A stretch of DNA of 64,000 nt from Halalkalicoccus paucihalophilus (GTDB lineage: Archaea > Halobacteriota > Halobacteria > Halobacteriales > Halalkalicoccaceae). The notes below the pieces were generated by a model, which saw only the letters and a list, made by a program, of their open reading frames with translations, was not told the DNA's origin and did no database searches. The translations under genes and the position numbers were made by a program. The stretch spans positions 682,001 to 746,000 of the forward strand of contig NZ_LTAZ01000004.1 in assembly GCF_001593955.1 (NCBI RefSeq), read 5' to 3'. Of the stretch, positions 10,146 to 18,342 are shown piece after piece; position 1 is the first letter of the stretch; each line of letters begins with the position of its first letter.

Positions 10146-10538
10146 ATGAGTCAGTCGTACAATCGCGGTCTCATCGAGGATTTCGGCCGGTGGCGGGAGT
10201 TCACCGCCGGCATGTGGGCGTGGATCTTCCACAAGTTCACCGGCTGGGTGCTCGTGGGGTACCTCTTTACGCACATCGCCGTCCTGAGTACGGCCACCAT
10301 CGGAACCGGGGTTTACACCGAGACCCTCCAGAGCTTAGAGAGCCTGTTCATCGTTCGGGTCCTCGAGGTCGGACTACTCTCGGTCGCGGTCTTTCACATC
10401 CTGAACGGCGTCCGGCTCCTGATGGTCGACCTCGGGGTCGGCCTCGAAGCACAGGACAAGAGTTTCTACGCGGCATTGATTCTGACGGGCGTGATCGCCA
10501 TCGCGAGCGTCCCGACGTTCGTCGAGGGGGTGTTCTAG
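10146..10538 (+). CDS. sdhC: Succinate dehydrogenase cytochrome b subunit
   Basis: A 130-residue membrane subunit of complex II with three predicted helices, beginning [23 protein letters not shown]. The histidine in HKFTG and that in [12 protein letters not shown] are the expected haem and quinone-site residues. It is the first gene of a tight sdhCDBA operon; its stop abuts the sdhD start. The ATG at 10146 is chosen because the longer open frame runs through the upstream gene. Confidence 0.93.
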   Translation: MSQSYNRGLIEDFGRWREFTAGMWAWIFHKFTGWVLVGYLFTHIAVLSTATIGTGVYTETLQSLESLFIVRVLEVGLLSVAVFHILNGVRLLMVDLGVGLEAQDKSFYAALILTGVIAIASVPTFVEGVF

Positions 10539-10907
10539 ATGGCCGAGCGCTACTCCTCGTTCAAACCCGGCGGTACCCTCTGGTTGCTCCAGCGCGTGAC
10601 GGCGGCGTTTCTGGTCATCGTACTGGCCTTTCACTTCTTCCTGCTTCACTTCGTGAACCACGCCTCGGAGATCACCTTCGCGGGCAGCCAGTATCGAATG
10701 GGGACGCTGAGTTACTACTCGCTGATGGTGACGTTTCTCGTCACTGCGACGTTTCACGGCGTCAACGGCGTCTACAACGCGCTGGTCAATCAGGGACTCG
10801 ACGGCACCCAGAAGACGGCCGTCAAGTGGGTACTGGTCGTCGCGAGCGCGCTGTTGATCGTTCAGGGGATTCGAACGGCAAACGCATTCGCGGGGATTTC
10901 GTTCTAA
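10539..10907 (+). CDS. sdhD: Succinate dehydrogenase membrane anchor subunit
   Basis: A 122-residue protein with three hydrophobic segments, starting directly after the sdhC stop. WLLQRVTAAFLVIVLAFHFFLLHF carries the conserved arginine and histidines of the anchor, and TATFHGVNGVYNAL the second histidine helix. With SdhC it holds the haem b and ubiquinone/menaquinone site and tethers the SdhAB catalytic pair to the cytoplasmic face. Confidence 0.92.
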   Translation: MAERYSSFKPGGTLWLLQRVTAAFLVIVLAFHFFLLHFVNHASEITFAGSQYRMGTLSYYSLMVTFLVTATFHGVNGVYNALVNQGLDGTQKTAVKWVLVVASALLIVQGIRTANAFAGISF

Positions 10908-10908
10908 C

Positions 10909-11790
10909 ATGAGCACACACGCTACACAGGAACAGGAGGGCGCGGAGGTCGACGCGGGCGATTCGAAACCACACTCGCCCCATCAGGACCGCCGTCTCCA
11001 AGAGAAGGCGACACGAGAGGAACAGAGCCAGCGTGAGAGCGACGAGCGCACGAGAGAACGCGAGGAGACCGTCGAGATCAAGGTCTTTCGCTACGACCCG
11101 GAGGTCGCCGAGAAGCAAGAACCCCGTTTCGACACCTTCCACGTGCCCTTCGAGAAGGGGATGACCGTGCTGGACGCGGTGATGTACGCGCGCGATCACT
11201 ACGACTCCTCGCTCACCTTCCGACACTCCTGTCGGCAGGCGATCTGTGGCTCGGACGCGTTTTTCATCAACGGCCGCCAGCGGCTGGGCTGTCAGACCCA
11301 GATCGCGGAACTGGACACCCCCGTTCGGATCGAGCCCCTTCCCCACCAGGAGGTCGTCAAGGACCTCGTCGTGGACATGGACTCGTTTTACGAGCAGATG
11401 GAAGCCGTCGAGCCGTACTTCCAGACAAACGACCTGCCCGAGGGCGACCTCGACGAACAGCGCCAGAGCCGGGAAAACAGGGAGAAGATCAAGATGGGGA
11501 CCCGGTGTATCTGGTGTGCCTCGTGTATGTCCTCGTGTAATATCGCGGCGGGCGACGACCAGTATCTCGGTCCGGCGCCGATCAGCATGGCCTATCGCTT
11601 CGCGATGGACGAACGCGAGGGCGAGGACATACAGGACCACCGGCTTCGGATCATCGAACAGGAACACGGCGTCTGGCGGTGTCAGACCCAGTTCTCCTGT
11701 ACGAACGTCTGCCCGAAGGACATCCCGCTGACCGAGCACATCCAGGAACTGAAACGCGAAGCGGTCAAGAAGAACCTCAAGTTCTGGTAA
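10909..11790 (+). CDS. sdhB: Succinate dehydrogenase iron-sulfur subunit
   Basis: A 293-residue protein. The first 50 residues are a hydrophilic, charged extension not seen in bacterial SdhB. The [2Fe-2S] ferredoxin domain has CRQAICGSDAFF and RLGC; the third ligand position is aspartate, as in E. coli SdhB. The C-terminal domain carries CIWCASCMSSC and CQTQFSCTNVCPKDIP for the [4Fe-4S] and [3Fe-4S] clusters. It passes electrons from SdhA to quinone. It lies between sdhD and sdhA in the operon. Confidence 0.95.
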   Translation: MSTHATQEQEGAEVDAGDSKPHSPHQDRRLQEKATREEQSQRESDERTREREETVEIKVFRYDPEVAEKQEPRFDTFHVPFEKGMTVLDAVMYARDHYDSSLTFRHSCRQAICGSDAFFINGRQRLGCQTQIAELDTPVRIEPLPHQEVVKDLVVDMDSFYEQMEAVEPYFQTNDLPEGDLDEQRQSRENREKIKMGTRCIWCASCMSSCNIAAGDDQYLGPAPISMAYRFAMDEREGEDIQDHRLRIIEQEHGVWRCQTQFSCTNVCPKDIPLTEHIQELKREAVKKNLKFW

Positions 11791-11850
11791 CCCGAGTACC
11801 ACAGCAACACAGACCACAGCCTCAATACGACACACTTCAAATCACCAATC

Positions 11851-13713
11851 ATGCACGAACACGATGTACTCGTCGTCGGCGCGGGCGGTGCCGGCCTCCG
11901 GGCCGCGATCGCGGCCCACGAGGAGGGCGCGGACGTGGCGATCGTCACGAAACTCCACCCCGTTCGCAGCCACACCGGCGCGGCGGAGGGCGGCATCAAC
12001 GCTGCGCTGCGCGACGGCGACTCGTGGCAGGACCACGCCTACGACACGATGAAGGGCTCGGATTATCTGGGGGACGCCCCCGCGATCGAGACCCTCTGTC
12101 AGGACAGCCCCGAGGAGACGATCCAGCTAGAACACTGGGGGATGCCCTTCTCGCGGGAGGACGACGGCAGGGTCTCCCAGCGACCCTTCGGCGGACTGTC
12201 CTTCCCCCGAACCACCTACGCCGGGGCCGAAACGGGCCACCACCTGCTTCACACCCTCTATCAGCAGGTCGTCAAACGCGGTATTCAGGTCTACGACGAG
12301 TGGTACGTCAGCCGGCTGGCTGTGACGGAAGACCCCGACCCGGAAAAGCGCGAGTGTCACGGGATCGTCGCCTTCGACGTCCAAACCGGCGAAGTCGCCG
12401 GGTTCCGGGCGCGAAAGGGCGTCGTCCTCGCGACCGGCGGCCCCGGGCAGGTCTTCGATCACACCACCAACGCCGTCTCCTGTACCGGCGACGGCCCCGC
12501 GATGGCCTATAGAGCAGGTGTCCCGATGGAGGACATGGAGTTCATCCAGTTCCACCCCACCACGTTGCCCTCGACGGGTGTACTGATCTCCGAGGGGGTC
12601 CGTGGCGAGGGGGGGATCCTCTACAACGACATCGGGGAGCGGTTCATGTTCGAGCACGGCTACGCCTCGAACGACGGCGAACTGGCCTCCCGCGACGTGG
12701 TCGCGCGCGCGGAACTCACCGAGGTCAACGAGGGCCGCGGCGTCGACGACGAGTATGTCCACCTCGATATGCGTCATCTGGGCGAGGAGCGCATCATCGA
12801 CCGACTGGAGAACATCCTGCATCTCGCGGGCGATTTCGAGGGCGTCGACGGGCTGGTCGAGCCGATGCCGGTCAAACCCGGCCAGCACTACGCGATGGGC
12901 GGGATCGAAACCGACGAGAACGGCGAGACGCTCGTCTCGGGGCTCTATGCCGTCGGCGAGTGTGCCTGCGTCTCCGTTCACGGCTCGAACCGACTCGGGG
13001 GTAACGCGCTTCCCGAACTCATCGTCTTCGGTGCCCGTGCGGGCCGCCACGCCGCCGGCACCGACCTCGGCGAGGCGATCATCGAGACCGGCCGGACCGA
13101 GGACACCGAGATCGGCGAGGTCGACACCCCGGTCGCGCCCGGGGCGATCCACGCGGGCGACACCGACGAGGACGCGGTCGCCGACGGTGGTGACCCACGA
13201 GGCGAGGGCGCAGGCGTCATTCCCGAACCGAACGAGGTCGTCGAGCGGGCGCTCGAGGCCGAGAACCGACGGATCGACCACCTGATGGAGAAAGACGAGG
13301 GCGTCCAGCAGGCCGAACTCCGCGCGAAGCTCCAGAAGACGATGACGCAAAACGTCAACGTCTTCCGGACCGAGGCGGGGCTCAAGCAGGCGCTCCGGGA
13401 CATCCGCGAGGTGCGAGAACAGTATCAGGACGTCTACGTGGACGATCCCTCGCGGACGTTCAACACCGACCTCCAACAGACCATCGAGATGCGCAACCTC
13501 ATCGATACCGCCGAGGCGATCACGCTGGGCGCGCTCGCGCGCGACGAGTTCCGCGGTGCCCACTGGCGTCAGGAGTATCAGGAACGCCGCGACGAGAAGT
13601 GGCTCAAACACACGCTGCTGTCGTGGAACGACGGGACGCCCGAACTCTGGTACAAGCCCGTGATCCTCGAGGGCGAGGACAAGACCTACGAGCCGAAGGT
13701 TCGGAGTTACTGA
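11851..13713 (+). CDS. sdhA: Succinate dehydrogenase flavoprotein subunit
   Basis: A 620-residue flavoprotein that oxidises succinate to fumarate. The FAD-binding VVGAGGAGLRAAIAA is at residue 7; the histidine of RSHTGAAEGGINAAL near residue 42 is the covalent FAD attachment site. GQHYAMGGIETDE and SVHGSNRLGGNALPE are standard active-site and FAD motifs. The C-terminal helical domain ends in WKHTLLSW-like sequence (KWLKHTLLSWNDG). It is the last gene of sdhCDBA, meeting the convergent deaminase gene three bases later. Confidence 0.96.
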   Translation: MHEHDVLVVGAGGAGLRAAIAAHEEGADVAIVTKLHPVRSHTGAAEGGINAALRDGDSWQDHAYDTMKGSDYLGDAPAIETLCQDSPEETIQLEHWGMPFSREDDGRVSQRPFGGLSFPRTTYAGAETGHHLLHTLYQQVVKRGIQVYDEWYVSRLAVTEDPDPEKRECHGIVAFDVQTGEVAGFRARKGVVLATGGPGQVFDHTTNAVSCTGDGPAMAYRAGVPMEDMEFIQFHPTTLPSTGVLISEGVRGEGGILYNDIGERFMFEHGYASNDGELASRDVVARAELTEVNEGRGVDDEYVHLDMRHLGEERIIDRLENILHLAGDFEGVDGLVEPMPVKPGQHYAMGGIETDENGETLVSGLYAVGECACVSVHGSNRLGGNALPELIVFGARAGRHAAGTDLGEAIIETGRTEDTEIGEVDTPVAPGAIHAGDTDEDAVADGGDPRGEGAGVIPEPNEVVERALEAENRRIDHLMEKDEGVQQAELRAKLQKTMTQNVNVFRTEAGLKQALRDIREVREQYQDVYVDDPSRTFNTDLQQTIEMRNLIDTAEAITLGALARDEFRGAHWRQEYQERRDEKWLKHTLLSWNDGTPELWYKPVILEGEDKTYEPKVRSY

Positions 13714-13716
13714 GGT

Positions 13717-15006
13717 TCAGACGATCGTTTTCGCGAGTTCGGTGGCCCGTTTTCTCACTGCCTCGGCGTCGACAGTCGTCACATCGTCGTCGTAGAGGAC
13801 TTCACCGTCGACCATCGTAAAGCGGACGTCGTCACCGTGGGCGGCGAACACGAGATGCGAAAGCAGGTCGTGGATCGGCGTCGCCCGTGTCAGCTCCGTC
13901 GAAAGGCCGACGATATCGGCGCGCCACCCCTCTCGGAGTTCGCCGACCAGGTCGAATCCCGCCGCACGAGCACCGTTGACCGTCGCCATCTCGAAGACCC
14001 GTTTTGCGGGGAGGGCGGTCGGATCGAGCGAGTCGACCTTTCCCAGGAGGCTCGCTTGGCGCATCTCGGTGTAGGGATCGAGGGTGTTGTTACACGGCGG
14101 GCCGTCGTTACCGAGTGCGACGTTGATCCCCCGCTCGACGTATTCTTCGATCGGGGCGACTCCGCTCGCGAGTTTCATGTTCGAGGAGGGACAGTGGACG
14201 ACGTTGGTCCCGGTTTCGGCGAGGATCTCCCGTTCCCGCTCGCTCGTGTGGACGCAGTGAGCGAGTACGCAGTCATCACCGGTGAGGCCGACTTCGTCGA
14301 GCCACTCGACGTTCTCCATTCCCGTTTCCTCACGTACCGCCGTGCACTCCTCGCGGTTCTCGCTGGCGTGGACGTGGATCCGAACCCCGTACTCGTCGGC
14401 GAGGTCGCGGACCCCGCGGAGACAGGCCTCGGTACAGGAGACCGCGAACCGTGGTGTGAGGGCATAGTGAATCCGGCCGTCGTTCGCGCCGTCGTAGCGA
14501 CGGAGGAGTCGTTCGCTCTCGTCGAGTGCGGCGTCGGTGTCCTCGCGCAGGCCCTCGGGAGCGTCCCTGTCCATCAACACCTTACCGAACAGCCCCCGAA
14601 TCCCGACCGCACGGGCGGCCTCGAACGCCCGGTCCGCGTGGGAGACCGAGAGGTGGTCGATGCAGGTCGTGACGCCGCTTTCGATCAGTTCGAGATGGCC
14701 AAGCAGCGCTGCGACCTCCATCGCCTCGGCGTCCATGTTCGCCTCCATCGGGAGGACGTACTCGTAGAGCCACTCCAGGAGGGCGGTGTCGTCGGCGATC
14801 CCTCGACCGAGGCTCTGAACCGAGTGAACGTGTGCGCCGACGAGTCCCGGCATGAGCACGTCGAACGCTCGACGCTCGTGGTCGGGATACCGATCGACGA
14901 GGTCGACCGCGTGGCCGACGGCGGCGATCTCATCGCCATCGACGACGACCGCACCGTCTTCGACGATCGTCGAGGAGTCGACGACGACCGTACCGCTGAG
15001 GAGCAT
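13717..15006 (-). CDS. 5-methylthioadenosine/S-adenosylhomocysteine deaminase-type amidohydrolase
   Basis: A 429-residue metal-dependent hydrolase of the TrzA/AtzA/MtaD type. The zinc site is visible as GAHVHSVQSLGRG near residue 57, RIHVHASEN near 215, VLAHCVHTSERE near 248 and ALGNDGPPCNN near 297. The last motif varies from the usual TDG-x-x-SNN, so specificity is uncertain. MTA/SAH deaminase is the common annotation for haloarchaeal homologues, in methionine salvage; guanine or other aminohydrolase activity is possible. It is convergent with sdhA. Confidence 0.85.
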   Translation of the reverse strand: MLLSGTVVVDSSTIVEDGAVVVDGDEIAAVGHAVDLVDRYPDHERRAFDVLMPGLVGAHVHSVQSLGRGIADDTALLEWLYEYVLPMEANMDAEAMEVAALLGHLELIESGVTTCIDHLSVSHADRAFEAARAVGIRGLFGKVLMDRDAPEGLREDTDAALDESERLLRRYDGANDGRIHYALTPRFAVSCTEACLRGVRDLADEYGVRIHVHASENREECTAVREETGMENVEWLDEVGLTGDDCVLAHCVHTSEREREILAETGTNVVHCPSSNMKLASGVAPIEEYVERGINVALGNDGPPCNNTLDPYTEMRQASLLGKVDSLDPTALPAKRVFEMATVNGARAAGFDLVGELREGWRADIVGLSTELTRATPIHDLLSHLVFAAHGDDVRFTMVDGEVLYDDDVTTVDAEAVRKRATELAKTIV

Positions 15007-15364
15007 GGCGAACCCTCCGTGAGCGCGACCTATATACGAACCGGCTGCTGACCGCTGGTTTCATGTCCACAAACATCGTCCTTTGATTGGGAAGGGTGGC
15101 TCAGTGGTAGAGCGCCGACGCACGGTTTCGTGCAACAGGCTTCGCGTGGTTCGAATCCCGCCCCTTCCGTAGCGTGTCATGAGCGGACGCGAACGACTGC
15201 GAGGAAACGAAGGCATCCGGACAGGGAGCAAAGCCCGCGAACGCGGGCGAAACGACCATCGAACGAACTTCCCACCGGTCAAAGAAACTATCCGATAATT
15301 CATACATCAAAATAAATATATTTTTATAATATCCAATAATATCATGATATGGAGGTGAATACGT
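15007..15364. other. Gene-poor stretch with tRNA-like sequence and AT-rich promoter region
   Basis: Apart from the tRNA-like element at 15090-15169, I see a perfect short hairpin (GCCCGCG, two-base loop, CGCGGGC) at 15233-15248 and a very AT-rich block at 15295-15350 with several TATA-like stretches. The latter would serve the small ORF at 15365 and possibly a leftward transcript. No protein gene is supported. Confidence 0.5.
15090..15169 (+). pseudogene. tRNA-like sequence, anticodon arm not assignable
   Basis: It has a perfect acceptor stem (GGAAGGG with CCCTTCC), a perfect D-arm (GCTC-AGTGGTA-GAGC) and a TTCGAAT T-loop, so it is derived from a tRNA. The T-stem has an extra T (GCG-T-GG against CC-CGC). 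The 29 bases between D-arm and T-arm fold into GCACG-GTTT-CGTGC rather than a normal five-pair, seven-base anticodon arm. No standard anticodon can be read and I see no clear intron junction. It is probably a degenerate tRNA; a tRNA with an atypical intron is the alternative. Confidence 0.5.
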
Positions 15365-15454
15365 GTGTCATCGCTGTTGCTCATCACGCTGGTCGTGCCG
15401 TTGGCGGTTGCGCTGTTCGTGACCGAGTGGCTCTTCGCTCCTCGCTCGCAGTAA
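15365..15454 (+). CDS. Small membrane peptide, 29 residues
   Basis: A GTG-initiated reading frame encodes a single hydrophobic helix (SSLLLITLVVPLAVALFV) followed by TEWLFAPRSQ. A strong ribosome-binding site, GGAGGTGA, lies at 15352-15359, six bases before the GTG, and an AT-rich promoter region lies upstream. Strong initiation signals and a clean transmembrane helix support a real small protein, but I recognise no family and its role is unknown. Confidence 0.5.
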   Translation: MSSLLLITLVVPLAVALFVTEWLFAPRSQ

Positions 15455-15870
15455 CGCTGTACTGATTTCCCGCATCGGTTTTTCGAAGTAGATTCGAAGC
15501 GAGAGGGAGTTCAAGCGAGCGTAGTGGATGGGGACGAGAGACGCCCTCGTCCTGAACAGGAGACGGATCGTACAGCCAGCAGACCAAGCGGGGGTGGGCG
15601 GCGAGTGGCGACCTGAGTACCACACTCCTCCTCACCATGCTGGCGGTGTGCCAGCGACTACTGCTACGGCCGACCATCATATAGATATATAGACACTAAT
15701 CGCCTGTTAGGAGACCCGTAGTCGAACCGAAAAACCGGACTCTAACGGCGATCGAAACCCGTTTTCGTCCACAACGAGCCGGAGAGTGGATTCGAACCAC
15801 GGTCGGAGCGAGACACCCCGTTGATTCGAATCGCGTCAGCTTTCGCTCGCGCGTAACTGCGCTCGCAGAA
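15455..15870. other. Non-coding stretch with a tRNA 3' fragment
   Basis: No protein gene is convincing in either direction. It contains an AT-rich block at 15676-15702 and, on the minus strand, a T-arm plus partial acceptor resembling the 3' end of a tRNA (listed separately). A palindromic GATTCGAATC occurs at 15823-15832. The mix suggests a remnant of an integration event next to tRNA-Thr. Confidence 0.4.
15775..15803 (-). pseudogene. tRNA 3'-end fragment
   Basis: On the minus strand CGACCGTGG-TTCGAAT-CCACTCTCCGGCTCG reads as a T-arm (four pairs, GTGG/CCAC) followed by a possible acceptor 3' strand. I find no matching GCCGGAG acceptor 5' strand, D-arm or anticodon arm within the expected distance, so only a 3' piece is present. 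It shares the 14 bases CGTGGTTCGAATCC with the tRNA-like sequence at 15090-15169. Such 3' pieces are often left at attachment sites of integrated elements. Confidence 0.4.
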
Positions 15871-15944
15871 AGCCAGAGGGGGGATTTGAACCCCCGAACT
15901 CCCGATTACAAGTCGGGTGCTTGAACCGCCCAAGCTCCTCTGGC
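15871..15944 (-). tRNA. tRNA-Thr (anticodon TGT)
   Basis: A 74-nucleotide cloverleaf on the minus strand with acceptor GCCAGAG/CTCTGGC, D-arm GCTTGGGCGGTTCAAGC, anticodon arm CCCGA-CTTGTAA-TCGGG reading ACA codons, and T-arm GGGGG-TTCAAAT-CCCCC. No intron is seen. Confidence 0.96.
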
Positions 15945-15961
15945 GCATCTGTGTGCTGTCG

Positions 15962-16432
15962 CTACGGGGTGTTATCCGTTTCGACTCGTTTTTCGAGTTC
16001 GATCCGGTGGGAGTGATAGCCCTGCTCGGCGTAGAATCGTTGTGCGTCCTCGTTCTCGGCGAGCACTTCCAGTGCCACCACCGAAACTCCCTTTTCGAGC
16101 ATGGCGGCTTCGGCTTCCTCCAGCAGCATCGTACCGATCCCCGTACCGCGCCGGTCCGGCACGACGAAGAGGTTGTGAACGACCCCGCGCGTCGTATCGA
16201 CGGCGTAGAGCCGCCGTTCGACGGCGAACATCACGAACCCGATGATCCCGTCGTCCGAGCGGGCGACGAGGAGGTTGCCGTCGGCGATATGGCGACCGAT
16301 CGACTCTCCGATCGGTTCACTGTTGGCCTCGCTTTTCAAATGTGAGCCGAACGCACGCTGTCCACGAGCGAGGTCCACCCAGAGGTCCGCGATCACGGCG
16401 GCCTCGTCGAGTTCCGGTTGTTCGATCCGCAT
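15962..16432 (-). CDS. GNAT family N-acetyltransferase
   Basis: A 156-residue acetyl-CoA-dependent acyltransferase. The hallmark motif A VHNLFVVPDRRGTGIGTMLLEEAE (acetyl-CoA pyrophosphate loop RRGTGIG) lies near residues 90-113, and motif B VVALEVLAENEDAQRFYAEQGY near 121-142. The C-terminal FYAEQGYHSHRIELEK resembles enzymes acting on protein N-termini or small amines, but the substrate is not determinable. The ATG at 16432 is preferred over one nine codons upstream because the N-terminal MRIEQPELDEA fits the fold. Confidence 0.85.
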   Translation of the reverse strand: MRIEQPELDEAAVIADLWVDLARGQRAFGSHLKSEANSEPIGESIGRHIADGNLLVARSDDGIIGFVMFAVERRLYAVDTTRGVVHNLFVVPDRRGTGIGTMLLEEAEAAMLEKGVSVVALEVLAENEDAQRFYAEQGYHSHRIELEKRVETDNTP

Positions 16433-16477
16433 CGACTCGACGGAGTCACGCGAGCACAAAGAACCGACCGATGCCGC

Positions 16478-17023
16478 TCAGACCTCCCGACAGTCCGAAC
16501 AGACGGCCTGACCGTTGATCGATTCGAGGCCCGGCATGAGCGAGCCGCAGATCTCACAGACGCTCTGTGTGGTGTACTCGGCGTTCTCCATTTCGGTCTC
16601 GTCGGGGGCCGCGAATGTCTCGGGCTCCCGTTCCGGTGTGGACAGGAGCGATGCCGTGGCCGTTATCACGTCCTGTGGAGTGAGGACGCCGACGATCCCA
16701 TCGCCGTTTCGCACGAGCAGTTGTCGTCCGTCCTCCGTCGAGAGGAGGTTCGCGGCGTCCGAGAGGGGGACGTCCGCCTCGACGCTCGGATCGGGGCCGG
16801 ACATCACGGAGGCGATGCTTGCGTCGGTCGGGATCGTTCCGGTCGTCGCACGCAGGAGATCCCGTTCCGTGACGGTGCCGACGGCCTCAGTCCCTCGGAG
16901 AACGACGATACCCGTATCGCCGTCCTCGACCATCACGTCGATGACGTCCCTGATCGTGTCCGATTCGCTCACCCCCACGTAGGCCGTGGTCATCGCGTCT
17001 CTGACGGTGAGATCTTCAACCAT
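16478..17023 (-). CDS. CBS-domain pair protein with C-terminal zinc ribbon
   Basis: A 181-residue protein. Residues about 5-55 and 65-120 are two CBS motifs (VRDAMTTAYVGVSESDTIRD; then ASIASVMSGPDPSVEADVPL) that typically bind adenosine nucleotides as an energy sensor. The C-terminal 30 residues carry CEIC and CSDC, forming a rubredoxin-like zinc ribbon. Proteins of this layout are common in haloarchaea; some may bind DNA or a partner, but no target is visible. An alternative start lies five codons upstream (MKHPH). Confidence 0.85.
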   Translation of the reverse strand: MVEDLTVRDAMTTAYVGVSESDTIRDVIDVMVEDGDTGIVVLRGTEAVGTVTERDLLRATTGTIPTDASIASVMSGPDPSVEADVPLSDAANLLSTEDGRQLLVRNGDGIVGVLTPQDVITATASLLSTPEREPETFAAPDETEMENAEYTTQSVCEICGSLMPGLESINGQAVCSDCREV

Positions 17024-17174
17024 ATGAGGGTGTTTCACACAGGTGATCTAAAGTGTGTTCCCGGCAGAGTTATGATCGTGTGTGTGCTATTCTCATGGTC
17101 GTTCCGATCGGTCGAATCGGGGGGGTCGGGAGCGAACCGGGACGTTGAAATCTGCCGGCGTGTCACCACCGGTG

Positions 17175-17936
17175 ATGAGCACCCCCTCGTTCGTCCTCGG
17201 CATCGCCGGGGGTACCGGTGCGGGCAAGACGACGGTCGCCCGGGAAGTGACCGACGCTCTCGACGGCAGTCCCGATCGACCCTCGAGTGACTCACGGACG
17301 GGTTCCGGCGGCGATATCGAGCGGTCCGATGACCGAACAACATTGGCCCCCGGATCGGTGACCCATATCCCGCTCGATAACTACTACGAGGACCGTTCCG
17401 ACCTCCTGTTCGGCCAGCGGAAGACGATCAACTACGACCACCCCTCGGCGTTCGACTGGGAGCTCCTCCGAGCTGACCTCGATCGGTTGCTTTCGGGCCA
17501 GCCCATCGAGATGCCACAGTACGACTTCGAGGTCCACAGCCGTACCGACGAGCGCGTGCGCGTCGAGCCGACCGACGTGATCGTCCTCGAGGGGATCCTC
17601 GCGCTCTACGACGAGACGATCACGGAGCGGCTCGATCTCCGACTCTACGTCGAGACCGACGCCGACGTGCGGATCCTCAGGCGGATCCGCCGGGACGTCC
17701 TCGAACGAGGCCGGGGTCTCGAAGGGGTGATCGAGCAGTACCTCTCGACGGTCAAGCCGATGCACGAGCAGTTCGTCGAACCGACGAAAAAAAGGGCGGA
17801 TCTCGTCATCCCCGAGGGGGCCAACACGGTCGCGATCGACCTCCTCGAGGACGCGATCGCGGCGGCCCGCGACCGACAGATGAGCGGGTCGTCGACGGTC
17901 GAGTCCGAACCGCCGCTGATCGAGTACGACGACTAG
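17175..17936 (+). CDS. udk: Uridine kinase
   Basis: A 253-residue P-loop kinase that phosphorylates uridine and cytidine in pyrimidine salvage. The Walker A GIAGGTGAGKTTVAR is near residue 9, HIPLDNYYED near residue 64 carries the substrate-binding aspartate, NYDHPSAFDWELL follows, and RRIRRDVLERGRGLEGVIEQY is the lid. Between Walker A and the LDNYYED motif there is a polar insertion of roughly 25 residues (PDRPSSDSRTGSGGDIERSD) absent from bacterial Udk. The start at 17175 removes an unconserved 31-codon extension. The stop overlaps the stop of the convergent gene. Confidence 0.92.
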   Translation: MSTPSFVLGIAGGTGAGKTTVAREVTDALDGSPDRPSSDSRTGSGGDIERSDDRTTLAPGSVTHIPLDNYYEDRSDLLFGQRKTINYDHPSAFDWELLRADLDRLLSGQPIEMPQYDFEVHSRTDERVRVEPTDVIVLEGILALYDETITERLDLRLYVETDADVRILRRIRRDVLERGRGLEGVIEQYLSTVKPMHEQFVEPTKKRADLVIPEGANTVAIDLLEDAIAAARDRQMSGSSTVESEPPLIEYDD

Positions 17937-18253
17937 GCCGGCTTCCGTTCGGGCTTTACACCGACGGGATGGTAGTCCCAGAACCCTCCCTCGCGCATCG
18001 CACGCCCGATCGCGCGGTGAAACTCGACGATGTCGGCGACCTCTTCGGTGTCGACACCCTCCAAGATCTCCCGCGCGGGAACGACCTTCGCGGAGTTGAT
18101 TCGAATCGGGTCCTCGCCGTGCTCGGCGAGAAAGTCCTCGAATCGAAGCGGGAAGTCCCCCTCCTCGTCGACCTTCTTCGCGAAGATCGCCATGCCGTAC
18201 TTGCGCATCCCTTCGCTTCCCTCCTCGCCGTCGGGGTCGTGGGGCCAGTCCAT
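17933..18253 (-). CDS. Conserved haloarchaeal protein (DUF5785-like)
   Basis: A 106-residue acidic soluble protein, MDWPHDPDGEEGSEGMRKYGM at its start. The sequence is of the kind found in many haloarchaea as a single small domain (DUF5785); no catalytic motif is evident. The ATG at 18253 is preferred because the upstream open frame overlaps the divergent promoter region. Its stop overlaps that of udk on the other strand by four bases. Function unknown. Confidence 0.75.
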   Translation of the reverse strand: MDWPHDPDGEEGSEGMRKYGMAIFAKKVDEEGDFPLRFEDFLAEHGEDPIRINSAKVVPAREILEGVDTEEVADIVEFHRAIGRAMREGGFWDYHPVGVKPERKPA

Positions 18254-18342
18254 ACCCGGGATGAGCGCGAAGGGCGAAAAAAGGTTACTGTGTGTCGTCC
18301 TCGAACGACAGGGAAAAGGCATGTCGGTACGAACTCCCCTCA

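Noticed and set aside
12127-13611. 494-codon open frame antisense to sdhA
   Set aside because: Lies completely within the certain sdhA gene and has no domain features.
15233-15248. GCCCGCG/CGCGGGC hairpin as a terminator or CRISPR-like repeat
   Set aside because: It occurs once, has no T-run after it, and no regularly spaced repeats exist anywhere in the window.
15384-15680. 98- and 85-codon minus-strand frames in the gene-poor stretch
   Set aside because: Arginine/serine-rich, overlap the better supported small membrane ORF and have no start signals.
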